Shown: positions 45,698 through 58,031 of the stretch, piece after piece
Layout of the letters: every line of letters begins with the position of its first letter
How positions within the stretch are numbered: position 1 is the first letter of the stretch
NCBI GenBank assembly: GCA_026119855.1
Contig: JAOWBW010000163.1
Location: 620,001-684,000 of the forward strand
Direction of reading: 5' to 3'
DNA from: Campanula takesimana
Taxonomy: Eukaryota; Streptophyta; Magnoliopsida; Asterales; Campanulaceae
DNA length: 64,000 nt
Made by a program: the position numbers and the translations under genes
The notes under the pieces: model-generated
Database searches by the model: none
Told to the model about the DNA's origin: nothing
Seen by the model: the letters and a program-made list of their open reading frames with translations, nothing else

Positions 45698-46443
45698 CAG
45701 CAAAATTCGGCCAGAATCAATGCTAATGCTTTTGTGCAAATCTCAAAGAGTTTGAGAGAGGATTTATTTTGTTCTAAGATATCCTAGATTGAAGAACAAA
45801 ATAATACACAAATAAAATTCCATATAGTTCATATTAATTGTGAAAACGTGTTTTACAATTTTGGTCTAGCAACCAAGATCAAGTGTTCTTGATATTCGTT
45901 CGTGGTGTGGATACCGCTAGAGGGTGAAAATTATCATCTTTAAAGTTCGTGATTCTTACTATGATCGTGATCAAGTTTTCAAGCCTCCATCGAATTCAAG
46001 GTTGCAAGAATCAAAGGCATCAAGGGTTAGTATTCTAGTATTCATCATATTGTATTTGACTTAATCATATGAATGGATCTATGGGCTTTGGGTTTCATAA
46101 AATTTTAAATGCTTAATTCCGCTGCGCATGTTACTACGAAACCCAACAGTGGTATCAGAGCCCCGTTCATGTTGATTATTTCAATACTTAGATCATGTTG
46201 TGTGTATATAAATTGTTTGTATGCCTAGCATGATATGAATATTGGATTATATGATGTTTATGTGTTATATGATTCTATGTGGTTTATTGTTTTACAACTT
46301 TAATCGCACTATTGAATCGCACTAAAAATTATGTTGGATTCTGAATTGTTTGATTATTAATTTTTGATTAGATCAAAGTTTTAATAATGGGGGAAAACAA
46401 TTTTGAGACAAGTTTTCGAACTCTAAAATCATTCTGATGCTAC

Positions 46444-46585
46444 TGTGCGACCGTACAGAAAAACGTGGGCGGTCGCACATGTTTGGGCGACCGCACAGTC
46501 TTTCTTGGGCGGCCGCACAGTGATGGTCAGAAGCTGGAATTTTGAGGTAGGTCCGACCGGACCAAAGTAAGGACTCGGCCGGACC
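46444..46585. promoter_or_regulatory. Three palindrome pairs in the Copia-C leader
   Basis: Pair 1: TGTGCGACCGTACA (46444) and TGGGCGGTCGCACA (46466). Pair 2: TGGGCGACCGCACA (46484) and TGGGCGGCCGCACA (46506). Pair 3 uses another palindrome, GGTCCGACCGGACC (46550) and GACTCGGCCGGACC (46572). Every pair is 22 bp start to start. The block lies ~300 bp downstream of the primer site. Confidence 0.65.
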
Positions 46586-46799
46586 TTCTGGTCTGGACTG
46601 GGGTTTTTTTTGGGTCGCGGGGTGGATTTAGTTGGTTTGAATTCCTATTTGTTTTAGTCGTTTGATTCTGAGATTGATTCAAGGTTTGGATGGCTAATCT
46701 ACGTTCATCGAGATTGTGTTTCTCAAACTTGATTGCAATCAAAGTTTCAAAGATAAAACGAAGTTAGAATTATGAAGAGTTCATAATTGCTAAAATTGA

Positions 46800-49700
46800 G
46801 AAACAAAGTTCTTGATTCAATGATTGGAGATCCATGTGGAAGTGTGAATGCAATTGGCCTACGTTCATCGAGACCATCTATTGCTTAGTTTCGGCCACAT
46901 GGACTACTTTCTTGGTTTCTTGAATTAGTGCGGAATTGTGGCTGCCAATGGCTTAGTTCGGCCGCACTTCTTGTTGTCTTGATTTGGAGATGATAACCAA
47001 AATTCAAATAGTCTCATCCTCATAATTATAGAGAAACTAATGACACATAAATATTATGCTTAAATTAATGGAGATTAATTTAGTGGCTAAACTTGATGCG
47101 TAACATGTTTATATTATGTGCTCATAAATGTGTTGTATGCTATATGTGATGAACCTTCAAAGAATGTTTTAAGTTCTTTTTGCCATGCCATGATTAAAAC
47201 ACTTGTTTATACATGGGTGATTTTGATGTGGGTTCGCCTCCGCGAGGTGCATTAATTTTATTCATGTATGAGCAAGATGAGGTTCATTAATTCAATGTGG
47301 GCTTGCCTCCGCAATGTGCATTAAATTGAATGGTTCCTATACGTTTAAAATGGTTGGACTTAATTAGGCGTCAAAACAGTTTTGGGCCTAGGCAAAGATG
47401 AGATTAAACATGCTTTTGAAATTGGATCACTAAGAATCATATTGGATATGATTGACAATAAATTGTCTACCTAATTAATTTGATTTTGAGCGGTCCGCCA
47501 AAGCGGACTCAAGATTAAATTAAAGTTGGATCTTAGCCCAATTTAAAAGAATCTCAGAAAAGGATCTAAAAGTCATATGGGATATGATTGACAGGGTTGT
47601 CTACCTAATTAATTTAATTTTGAGCGGTGCGCCAAAGCGTACTTGAAATTAAATTAAAGTTGGATCTTACCCCATTTAAATTATATTATACATTGGATGT
47701 ATAAGAAGGTTATATAATTTAGTGGGAGTATTTTTGGAAAATACATTATTTATCTCTTTAATGAGATTGGTACTTGTAAAATTTTGAAAATTTTGCATGA
47801 GTTGTAGATAATGACAACTAACTTCGTTGCGATCAATCATTTAGAATGATGAGCTTCAAGAGAATGGTACAAACTTCATGGATTGGATCCTGAGCCTAAG
47901 AATCGTTCTAAGGCAAGAAGATGGGTTGTACATTCTTGATGAGCATATTCCTAAAGAACCCAATGCCGGAATAGACAATCACAAGAATCATGAGTATGAT
48001 TCTAGGAATGTGAGTTGTCTTATGCTCACGATTATGTACTCAAAACTTCAACAAAGTTTGGAATTTTGGAAGCCTATTAGATAGGCGTGGAGTTGAGTCA
48101 CATGTTTCAAAGAGCAATCTAGGCAAGAAAGGTATAAAACCATTATTGCATTCACTTCCTGCAAAAGGAGTAAAGGGCAATAAGTGGAACCTCACATGCT
48201 TAAGATAAAGGCTACGTAGAGCATCTTGAGAAACTTGGTTGTCCAATTGGATTGGAGCTAGCCATGGATCTTATTCTTAATTCATTGCCTAAGAGTTATA
48301 ATCACTTTGTGATGAACTATAACATGCTATGGAATGAATAAAGAATCTCTCCGAGTTGCATGATATGCTTAAAACTGCGGAGATGAAGAAAGTGGAGAAA
48401 GGTTCTCCAATGCTCATGGTTATGATGGAAAAGGGCCAAGTGCCAAAAGAAAGGTAAGACAAGCGTTGTCAAAACTAAAGGAAATAATTATGGTTAAAAT
48501 AATAACTCTAATTGATGCAATTTGGTGAAATGGCAATTGGATTGACCATTTAGAATTGTAGTCAAAATTCTGGATAATCAATGAAAGGATTGGTAGTGAG
48601 ACTACCACTCAGGATATTTATGTTATAAATTAATTTTTCTAACTTTAATTATTGGGTATTGGATACCGGATATGGATCCCACATTTGTATAATGTGCAAT
48701 AATTAGTAAATTGAAAGACTACTTATAGTAAAGTTTGACCTACGAATAGTAATGATGCAAGAGTTGCAACATTATTCATAGAACACTTGTAAAGTGGCTT
48801 TACTAATGAAGTAGGAAATATTATTTTGTTATAAGATAATGAAGGATATTTATTTCTTATTTGGAATAAGAAAGGTGCTTTATTTATTATGATTTACTTC
48901 ATTGTGTTATCATATATAAATAAATCTTATATCCTAAATCTTGAAGAACAGAGTAATAAAGGCTATAACATAAATAATTGAAATTCTTTATGCATTATTG
49001 TTTTGATCAAATAAAGGAGAAATGTATATCTAAAATTCCATGGAACGGAGTTTTAAGTCATATGATTTGGAATCATATGATTTACTCGGTTCAATTATTG
49101 ATTTGGACCAAGACATCTTTTACTATGATTGGTAAATAGCTAATATGTTAGTCGACCTAATACATTTTGATGTATATGGTGCATTAAGAAGCAATGCTAA
49201 AAGATAATTTTGGTCGGACTTGGTAAAACTATTCAGAGATTCTGACTCAATCGTGATGATGAATAATTGAACCGAGATTTTGATAGTTATCATTAAGGTT
49301 GTGAAATAGTTTCACAATAAACTCCACTAAGAACACCATTTGGAATGATGTATCTACATGGAGGTATTGAACCTTATTGGATATGGTTCATAAGATGATA
49401 AAATCAAAATTGATCTTCCATTATTTGTTTTGGGGTTATGTATTATAAACTGCTATAACTACACTAATTTGAGTTCCATCAAAAGAGGTTAAATGATGAA
49501 AGAAAACTCGGTTTGTCTTTCGTAAAGATTTAAGATAGTGAGACCTTTTGGAAAGGAGCTGTCTGGGACACACTCATATTTAAATCTAATAAATATACTT
49601 TCATGGGATATCCTAAGGAAACTTGAGGATAATAATTTTACTCATAAGAAACAAATGGTTGTTGATTATGATGATGCTTTTCTAGATAAATGGTTTATCT

Positions 49701-50893
49701 CTAAAAGAATCAGTGGGAGTAAAATGTATCTCGAATGGTTCGAGACCTAGAAAATATATTTTAACCTAAGATGGAAATTGAACAAATTTTCACAAGGAGT
49801 TGTGAAAATCCTTTCAAGATATACAAGTACTTGCACACATGATAAAATACAATCTATTAGAGGAAATATTGGATATTTCGAAATAGAAATTATTAAGGTA
49901 AAGTTCATTTAGAATGAAGTATTTACCACCTATCAAAGATGCAATATCAACTCCACATTTAGATTAATGGCTTGGAGTCATAAAATCTAAAAGGCAATTC
50001 ATGTATAATATTCAAGTTTAGAACTTGATCATTCTAACCTAAGGTGTAAAAACCAAAGGAGATGAATGACTTTTCTTGAAGAAAAACTTACATGGGTAGC
50101 AAGAAACTTATTAGAATTTTCATAGTCATATGCTCATATTTGGAATATGAAATTTGACAAAATGATGTCAAAACAAGCGTTCCTCAATGGTAACTCACTT
50201 AAGGATGTATTAGATACAACCTAAATGTTTTGATAGTCAAGAAAATTCTAAAAGGTATGAAAGTTGCGAAGATTCATTGGATAGATTGAAGCAAGCTTTT
50301 GGGAGTTGGAATCTCCGTTTTGATAAGACATAGAGTTTGGCTTGATCAAGAACGAAGATGAATCTTGTATATACAAGAAGATTAGTGGGAGCATGGTGCT
50401 ATTCCTTATCTAATATGTGGATGACATATTGCTCATTGGAAACGACATTCCTACACTTTAATCTGTAAAGATTTGGTTAAGAAAGTGTTTCACAATGAAG
50501 AATATGGATGAAGCCGCATAAGTCATTGGCATTAAGATCTATAGAGATAGATCAAGGAAGCTAAATGGTTTAAAGCCAATGTACATACATTGACAAAGTC
50601 ATGCGAAGATTCCACAAGGAAAATTCTAAAAGAGGACATTTGTCAGTGTTACATGGAGTTTCTCTAAGCAAGACTCAATGTCCTAAAGACAAAAGATGAG
50701 CATGAGAAAATGAATGAGATGCCATTTGCTTCAGCAATTGGATCCATGATTCCATGATAAGTACTAAGCCGGATATATCTAATGATTGGAGCATGACGAG
50801 TAGATATCAATCCGACACCGGTGAGATTCACTGGATGGCTATGTGAGCGATTCTTAAAGTACTTTAGAAGAACTAAAGATTCGTTTATGATCT
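46800..50893 (+). pseudogene. Copia-C gag and central pol, heavily decayed
   Basis: A gag stretch is recognisable near 48230-48400 (translated fragments GLELAMDLILNSLPKSYNHF and MNYNM, typical of copia UBN2-type gag). Downstream sequence to ~50800 parallels protease, integrase and reverse transcriptase order, but stops and frameshifts prevent reading a domain with confidence. Confidence 0.65.
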
Positions 50894-51370
50894 ATGAAGG
50901 TATGGAAGATGATCTCGTATGCATGCTTCCAAACCAACAAAGATGATAATAGATCGCAATCAGGTTTTGTGCATATGTCGAATAGTGGAGCTGTAAGTTG
51001 GAATGGTTCCAAGAAAAGTACAGTCACTAATTCTACAACTAAATCTAAGTATATTGCCGCATTGGATGCTGCAAAGGAAGTGGTTTGGATTAAGAAGTTC
51101 ATTGTTGAACTTGAGATGGTTCCTAGTATTGCTAATCCAATAAACCTTATTAGTGATAATAGAGGTGCTATTGATCAAGCAAGGGAACCAAGGGCACATC
51201 CTAAATCCAAACACATACTTAGGCGTTATCTTATCGTTCGAGAAATCGTTGATAAGGGAGACGTAAATATATGCAAAGTACCAACTAATGATAACGTTGC
51301 AGACATGCTAACAAAGGGACTTCCACAAGCTAAACATGATGGTCATGTTAGGTCCATGGGTATTGGATAC
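50894..51370 (+). pseudogene. Copia-C RNase H remnant
   Basis: The best-preserved coding piece of Copia-C. It has SQSGFVHMSNSGAVSWNGSK, an acidic segment ISDNRGAIDQA, SKHILRRYLIVREIV and a C-terminus NDNVADMLTKGL...KHDGHVRSMGI, the usual copia RNase H order. It runs straight towards the purine tract and 3' LTR. It degraded the RNA strand during reverse transcription in the ancestor. Confidence 0.85.
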
Positions 51371-51401
51371 CTAGAGATTGGGCCTAGGGCAAGTGGGAGA
51401 T

Positions 51402-52918
51402 TATTGGTGTTGGTGCCCTAGGCACGTTTGTTAAACGTTGTATAAGTTATCATTTTATTCATGATGATAAAGAGATAATAAGATTATTATTGTTGCTCAT
51501 GTTTGCTTATAGTAATCTCCATCCCTAGAGCTTGTTAAGCACTAGTATAAAGGCTAAATGATCATGGGATGATCATGTTAGATTTATGGGTACTTGTTTG
51601 GAACAAGGTACTGGACATGACCCGCTGTATGAGATTTATGTTATGGTCTATGTCATATGTAAATCTCATATTAGTTATGTCATTTGAATCCTTAGACATG
51701 AAGTTATTATAGTCTTCCACTTGATAATGATTATGTTTGACATATTCAAACGTTGCCTTAACACGGTAGTTATAAAGGGTATGATTGGCATAATCGGATT
51801 CACGTAGGGAAGAATAATAAGCTAAATGGATTTGTCCTCTTTGGAGAGATTTCAAGCTTGGGCCCCTCGAAGGAATGATGTTGGTGAAATGTTTGGCCAA
51901 ACTCAAATGGATTGATTGGATCAATGTCATTTGGATTATCAACATATTCGGAATGGAGAAAGTATTGAACAATACAAGTTGACTTATTGACCATGACTTG
52001 TGTTCAATGACATCGTGGACAAAGGGATTATGACATGTTCTAAAGGAATGTGAACTTGTATCTAGTTATACTCTTTGGGTAGGTATGACGGTTTACTAGA
52101 ACCTAATCATATCTTATGGTTTCATGTTTGAACCCATTGCCAACTTAGTATAATCCTAGAGGATCACACACAATAGAACGAATCTTAAATAAGGACTATA
52201 TTGGAATATTGAGTCGAAGGACTTTGGAGGAATTTGGAAATTTGGGAAATCTGGGGAAGGTGTGCGACCGCACAAAAGGTCTTGGGCGGCCACACAACTT
52301 GGCTCAAATAGTACCAGAAACCTTCCAGATAGATGTGCGGCCGCACTGGTGGTTTTGGGCGGCCGCACACCATGTCGGGACTGGTTTCCTAATTTGATTT
52401 GGAAAAGAATTTTGGACGGGTTTAGACACAAGTTTCCTATTTGGAATAGGTCTAACTTGTATATAAACAACAAAATTCAGCCAGAATCAATGCTAATGCT
52501 TTTGTGCAAATCTCAAAGAGTTTGAGAGAGGATTTATTTTGTTCTAAGACATCCTAGATTGAAGAACAAAATAATACACAAATAAAATTCCATATAGTTC
52601 ATATTAATTGTGAAAACGTGTTTCACAATTTTGGTCTAGCAACCAAGATCAAGTGTTCTTGATATTCGTTCGTGGTGTGGATACCGCTAGAGGGTGAAAA
52701 TTATCATCTTCAAAGTTCATGATTCTTACTATGATCGTGATCAAGTTTTCAAGCCTCCATCGAATTCAAGGTTGCAAGAATCAAAGGCATCAAGGGTTAG
52801 TATTCTAGTATTCATCATATTGTATTTGACTTAATCATATGAATGGATCTATGGGCTTTGGGTTTCATAAAATTTTAAATGCTTAATTCCGCTGCGCATG
52901 TTACTACGAAACCCAACA
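51402..52918 (+). repeat. Copia-C 3' LTR
   Basis: TATTGGTGTTGGTGCCC to GAAACCCAACA, aligned end to end with the 5' LTR; the cassette and TATA box are retained. Confidence 0.92.
52261..52369. promoter_or_regulatory. Four-palindrome cassette in Copia-C 3' LTR
   Basis: Motifs at 52261, 52283, 52334 and 52356 with spacing 22, 51 and 22 bp. Relative to the 5' copy, the second changed from TGGGTGGCC to TGGGCGGCC and the third ends CACT. Confidence 0.75.
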
Positions 52919-53542
52919 GTTTTACCTATCATACTATGTGCTATGTGATGCTTATGATATAGTTCTTTATGCTTATCATTTTAGCATGAAACGTAGTTGC
53001 ATTTTACTGAGAATCATTCTCACCCCATATTTGTTTACTGTTTTAGATAAAGGCGAGTCCAGGGGATAGGACACTTTGGCACGGGAGGACGTTAGAGTGG
53101 TAAGAGTTGGGACTTGTTTTGTTAAGGTTACATTATGTAAATGTAAAACTTTTTTGGTAGAGTACCCGTACTTCCTATTGTAGCACCTATTTTGAATAAT
53201 GTTGGTGTATGTACATTTGTATAAACGTTTGTAAGCCTTCGGGCTAAGTACTTTCGTTGTGAAAGTTGGTTGTAAAGTTTGTTTAAAGTTAAATGAAGAT
53301 TTTGAACTTCAAGTGTGATTTTGTTAAACTTTATGAAAGTACATTTCGAAAAATTTTCAAAAGTGTTTTATAACGTCTTCCACTCATGTCCCGAGCGTGG
53401 GGCCAAATAGGACCACAGGTCTGGGGCGCGATAGTTGGTATCAGATCCTGTTTGTAGATGGTCTAGATTGACTAATGACCTAGGAGGGTAGTAGTGTATA
53501 GCGTGAGTAACGTTGAGTGTCTTATGCAGGTACTTATTGAAA

Positions 53543-54580
53543 ATGGTTGGAACCAAGGGTGATCAGTCTGGACCTTCATGGCAAGATAAGGTCAGAGAAG
53601 AGGCTCGAATAATGTTCCAAGGCATGTTTGAAGCTGCAATGAAAACAATTAATGATCAGAGGCAAGAGAGGGAACAGGCACCACCAAGAGATAGGTTGGC
53701 ATAATTCTTGAAGATGGAACCCATGGGCTATGATGGAGAGCCTGATGTATCTAAGACAGAAAGGTGGATTGAATCAATGGAAAAGATCTTTGATGCTTTG
53801 AGATGTTCTGAGGAAGATCAAGTCAGGTTTGCTACTTATAAGCTGAATGGAGCTGCCAAGCATTGGTGGAAAGCTTTGAAAACTAAATTGGATGAGACTC
53901 ATGTACCCTATACTTGGGAGAATTTTCTGGGAAATTTTAAAGAACACTTCATTCCCCGGGTAGATAAAGACAGGAAGGAAATGGAGTTTCTTAACTTGGA
54001 GCAAGGTTCTATGTCAGTGGCTCAGTATTCAGCTAAATTTTCAGAGTTGTCCAGGTATTGTACTCACTTAGTGGCAACTGAGGAGAGAAAGGCTACGAGG
54101 TTTGTGAAAGGTTTGAAAACTGTGATTAGAACTCAACTAGTATCCCACAAGTTGCAAGATTTTCAAGATGCATTTGATCGAGCCTACCAGGTGGAGCATG
54201 ATATTGAGGAACACAAGAAGAAAATGGAGTTATTAGGTGCAGGGAGGCAAGTTAGGCAACAACAACAACGTTGTGATAATAAAGGAAATTAAGGTGGATC
54301 TTCACAATTCAAAGGATCTTCTCAAAGATAGTCAGGTAATAGAAATCAAAGTAATACTTCAGGGATTCAGAACAGAGGAGTTTGTAATTATTGTCACAAA
54401 GAAGGGCATTCAGAAGAAAGATGTTGGAAGAAGCAGGGCAAATGTTTGAATTGTGGTCAGTTGGGTCATTTTCAGAAGGATTGTCCTAGATTTAAGGTAC
54501 AGGCATCGGGAAGTGCAGTTGGGTCTTCTCAGGGCCAGAAGAGGGATTCTTTAGGAAAGCCTAAGGTGCAGGGTCGTGTC
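53543..54580 (+). pseudogene. Gypsy-3 gag
   Basis: Starts MVGTKGDQSG at 53543. Stops lie at 53702-53704, 54290-54292 and near 54330. The gag domain is clear in 53708-54292 (RWIESMEKIFDALRC, AAKHWWKAL, FKEHFIPR, MEFLNLEQGS). Two intact CCHC knuckles follow around 54390-54490 (CNYCHKEGHSEERC and CLNCGQLGHFQKDC). It is clearly diverged from Gypsy-1 and Gypsy-2 gag. Confidence 0.88.
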
Positions 54581-57500
54581 TTTGCCATTTCTCAACATCA
54601 GGCTTCAGATTCCTCTAATGTGATAGGAGGCATTATTTATGTGTCTAGTTTGAGGGCACGTACACTTATAGACCCTGGCTCATCGCATTCTTATGTGTCC
54701 GTGCATTTTGCTTCTTGATTGCATTTATCTTCTGAATCTCTACCTTATGTGTTAGAGGTGTCTACTCCTATAGGGTAGTGTTTGGTGACCAATGAGGTGT
54801 TGCATTCTTGTGATGTGCATATACGTGAGCATGTTTTACCTGCTGATTTAGTTATCTTACCATTACAAGATTTTGATATTATCTTGGGTATGGATTGGTT
54901 GGGTAAATATCATGCGTCTGTTGATTGTGCTAAAAAGGTGGTCACATTTTCTATCCCTAATGTTCCTAAATTTACTTTTGAAACTGTTCCCTGGGGTAGA
55001 GAGATTCGTATTATTTCTTATGTGAAGGCTAGAAAGTTGTTGAACCATGGTTGTGCGGGGTATTTAGCTAGTGTTCTTGATACTACTAAAAGGTTGCCTG
55101 AAATAGAGGATGTGCCTATTGTTAAAGAATTTCCTGATGTGTTTTCTTCTGAGTATGCTATGCCTCCTGACCGGGAAATCGAGTTCTGTATTGACTTACT
55201 TCCAGGTACAACTCCTATATCTGAGGCACTTTACAGAATGGCCCCAGCTGAGTTGAAAGAGTTGAAGGTTCAGTTACAAGAGTTACTTGATCGAGGATTC
55301 ATTCGTCCTAGTGTATCTCCGTGGAGAGCTCCGATGTTATTTGTCAAAAAGAAAGATGGGTCCCTGAGATTGTGTATTGACTACAGAAAGCTGAATCAGG
55401 TAACTATAAAGAACAAATATCCGCTTCCTCATATTGATGATTTATTTGATCAACTTCAAGGGTCGGTTGTCTTTTCAAAACTTGATTTGAGGAGTGGGTA
55501 TCACCAGTTGAAAATCCGTTCTAAAGAAATTTCTAAAACTGCTTTCCATAGTAGATATGGCCATTATGAGTTTCTTGTTATGCTTTTCGGGTTGACTAAT
55601 GCTTCGGCTGTTTTCATGGATATGATGAATAGGGTATTTAAAACTTATCTTGATACCTTTGTGGTTGTATTTATTGATGATATTCTTGTTTATTCCAAGT
55701 CTCAGGAGGAACATGAACAACATTTACGAATGGTTTTATCTATTCTTCGTGAGAAGCAATTGTTTGCTAAATTCAGTAAGTGTGCTTTTTGGCTCGATGA
55801 AGTATCTTTTCTTGGGCACGTGATTTCTAATAAAGGTATATCAGTTGATCCATCCAAGATTGAGGCTATTGTGAATTGGAAGAGGCCAGAATCAGTTACA
55901 GAAATTCGAAGCTTCTTGGGGTTAGCTGGGTACTACAGAAGGTTCATTGAGGGGTTTTCTAAGATTGGACTCAGTTGAATCGAAAGAATATTCCTTATGT
56001 GTGGAATGAAAAATGTTAAATCAGTTTTGAGGAATTGAAGAAGAGATTGACTACAGCTCCTATTCTTGCCCTACCTAATGGTAATGATGATTTTGTAATA
56101 TATAGTGATGCTTCTAAAGAAGGCCTCGGGTGTGTATTAATGCAAAATGGAAGGGTGATTGCGTATGCTTCGAGGAAGTTGACTCCGAGTGAGAAAAATT
56201 ATCCTACCCATGACATGGAGCTTGCGGCTATTGTCTTTGCGTTGCACAAGTGGAAACATTATCTTTATGAAGCAAAATTTGAGATTTTTACGGATCATCA
56301 AAGCTTGAAGTATCTTTTCTCTCAAAAGGAGTTGAATAACAGACAAAGAAGATGGATGGAGTTACTGAAGGACTATGATTATACTATCTCTTATCACCCG
56401 GGTAAAGCAAATGTAGTAGCTGATGCCATTAGCTGGAAATCTTATATGGCTTCATTGATGGTGCGTGAATGGAAGATGTTGGATGATGCTCGAGATTGGG
56501 ATCCGTATGAATCAAAGCATGGAGCTATTTTTACGAACATTCGAGTATTACCAACTTTAATTCAACAAATAAAAGAAGCTCAGAAGGATGACCCGGAGTT
56601 GGTAAAGATTATGGATAAAATCAAAGATGGCAAATTTGAGGATTTCTCTCTCAGTTCTGAAGGAGTATTGACTTTCAGAGGTCGATTGTGTGTGCCTAAT
56701 GTTGATGGGATTAAACGCCAAGTTCTTGATGAAGGCTATAAATCGAGGTATACTATTCATCCCGGGAGTACTAAAATGTATCAGAAAGCAACACTTTTGG
56801 TGGAATAATATGAAGAGGGAAATAGCGGATTATGTATCCAAGTGTTTAACATGTCAACAAGTTAAAGATGAACATCAAAGGCCCGCGGGATTGCTTCAAC
56901 CATTAGAGATTCCAGAATGGAAGTGGGAACATGTTACTATGGATTTTGTGACAGGGTTGCCTCCCACTCGAAGAAGGTTTGATGCAGTTTGGGTGATTGT
57001 TGATTGATTGACAAAGTCTTCTCATTTTCTACCTATCGAGATTGGTTATTCTATGGAAAGGCTTGCAACCTTGTACATTAATAAGATTGTGAGGTTACAT
57101 GGAGTTCCAGTGAGCATTGTGTCTGATCGTGACCCTAGATTCACATCTCGGTTTTGGCAAGCATTTCAGAAGGCTTTGGGTTCAAAATTGAGATTTAGTA
57201 TAGCTTTTCATCCTGAGACAGATGGTCAGTCAGAAAGAACCATTTAGATTCTTGAGGATATGTTGAGGGCTTGTTCAGTTGATTTTGCAGATTCTTGGGA
57301 TATTCATTTGCCTCTCGTGGAATTTGCTTATAACAACAATTTTCAATCGAGTATTAGGATGGCTCCTTATGAAGCCTTTTATGGGAGGAAATGTTAGTCT
57401 CCTATCTGTTGGAATGAAGTGGGAGAAGCCAAGATTTGGGGTGTTGACATGGTTAATGATTCAGTTGAGAAGGTTAAGCTTATTCGGGATCGATTGAGTA

Positions 57501-57991
57501 CTGCCCAGAGTAGACAGAAAAGCTATGCCGATCACCGAAGGCGAGACATTGAGTTCAAAAAGGGTGACTTTGTGTTTTTGAAGGTTTCACCTAAGGTTGG
57601 TATTCGAAGATATGGAAAGAAAGGCAAGCTTTCTCCGAGGTATATTGGTCCATTTGAGATTCTTGGAAGAGTTGGAGATCGTGCCTATCGTCTTGCATTA
57701 CCTCTTTCTCTTGATAAGATTCATAATGTATTTCATATCTTTATGCTTCGGAAGTATGTGTATGATCCTTCTCATGTTCTATCTGAGGTTCCCGAGGATA
57801 TTGAGCCGAGTATGTCTTACGAAGAGTATCCAGTCCAAGTTATTGATTCGAAGGTCCAAGAATTGAGAAATAAGAGTATTCCTCTTGTTCGAGTTGTGTG
57901 GAGGAACCATAATGTGGAAGAATCAACTTGGGAGCTTTGGGAGGAGATCGAGAGAAAGTACCCTTGGTTGTTTGAGGGCCTAGGTAAGTAA
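54581..57991 (+). pseudogene. Gypsy-3 pol with chromodomain, broken
   Basis: Order: protease (LIDPGSSHSY near 54668), reverse transcriptase (KLDLRSGYHQ near 55480, FIDDILVYSK near 55672), RNase H (YSDASKEGLG near 56103), integrase HHCC (about 56740-56860), D-D-E (WVIVD at 56990, VSDRDPRF at 57121, TDGQSERT at 57220), chromodomain (VVWRNHNVEESTWE near 57893). Stops occur at 54716-54718, near 54776, at 55976-55978, near 56015, at 57005-57007, 57245-57247 and near 57394. Frame changes near 55980 and 56785 put 56035-56785 in another frame. It is non-functional. Confidence 0.92.
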
Positions 57992-58031
57992 CCCTAAAAT
58001 TCGGAACGAATTTTATTTAAGGGGGAGTGAT

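Larger units (their letters stand above)
44631..46148 (+). repeat. Copia-C 5' LTR
   Basis: TGTTGGTGTTGGTTCCC to GAAACCCAACA. It carries a cassette at 45491-45599 and a clear TATATAAA box at 45690-45697, about 90 bp downstream of the cassette. It is the same family as sLTR-B. Confidence 0.92.
44631..52918 (+). mobile_element. Copia-C: full-length but decayed Ty1/copia element
   Basis: 8288 bp with target duplication GTTTT (44626-44630 and 52919-52923), inserted in the Gypsy-3 5' LTR. LTRs are 44631-46148 (1518 bp) and 51402-52918 (1517 bp), differing at roughly 2-3% by eye. The primer site GTGGTATCAGAGCCCC begins at 46149 and the purine tract GCAAGTGGGAGAT precedes the 3' LTR. Gag-pol is broken. 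The 3' LTR starts TATTGG instead of TGTTGG. Confidence 0.92.
39037..53433 (+). repeat. Gypsy-3 5' LTR, split by sLTR-D and Copia-C
   Basis: Pieces are 39037-40251, 44196-44630 and 52919-53433, about 2.15 kb in total after removing the insertions and their duplications. It starts TGTAACGACCCC and ends GGGGCGCGATA before the primer site; the usual CA end has become TA. Confidence 0.85.

Noticed and set aside
49538..49750. A small gene at 49538-49750
   Set aside because: It lies in decayed Copia-C pol and shows no independent coding signal.
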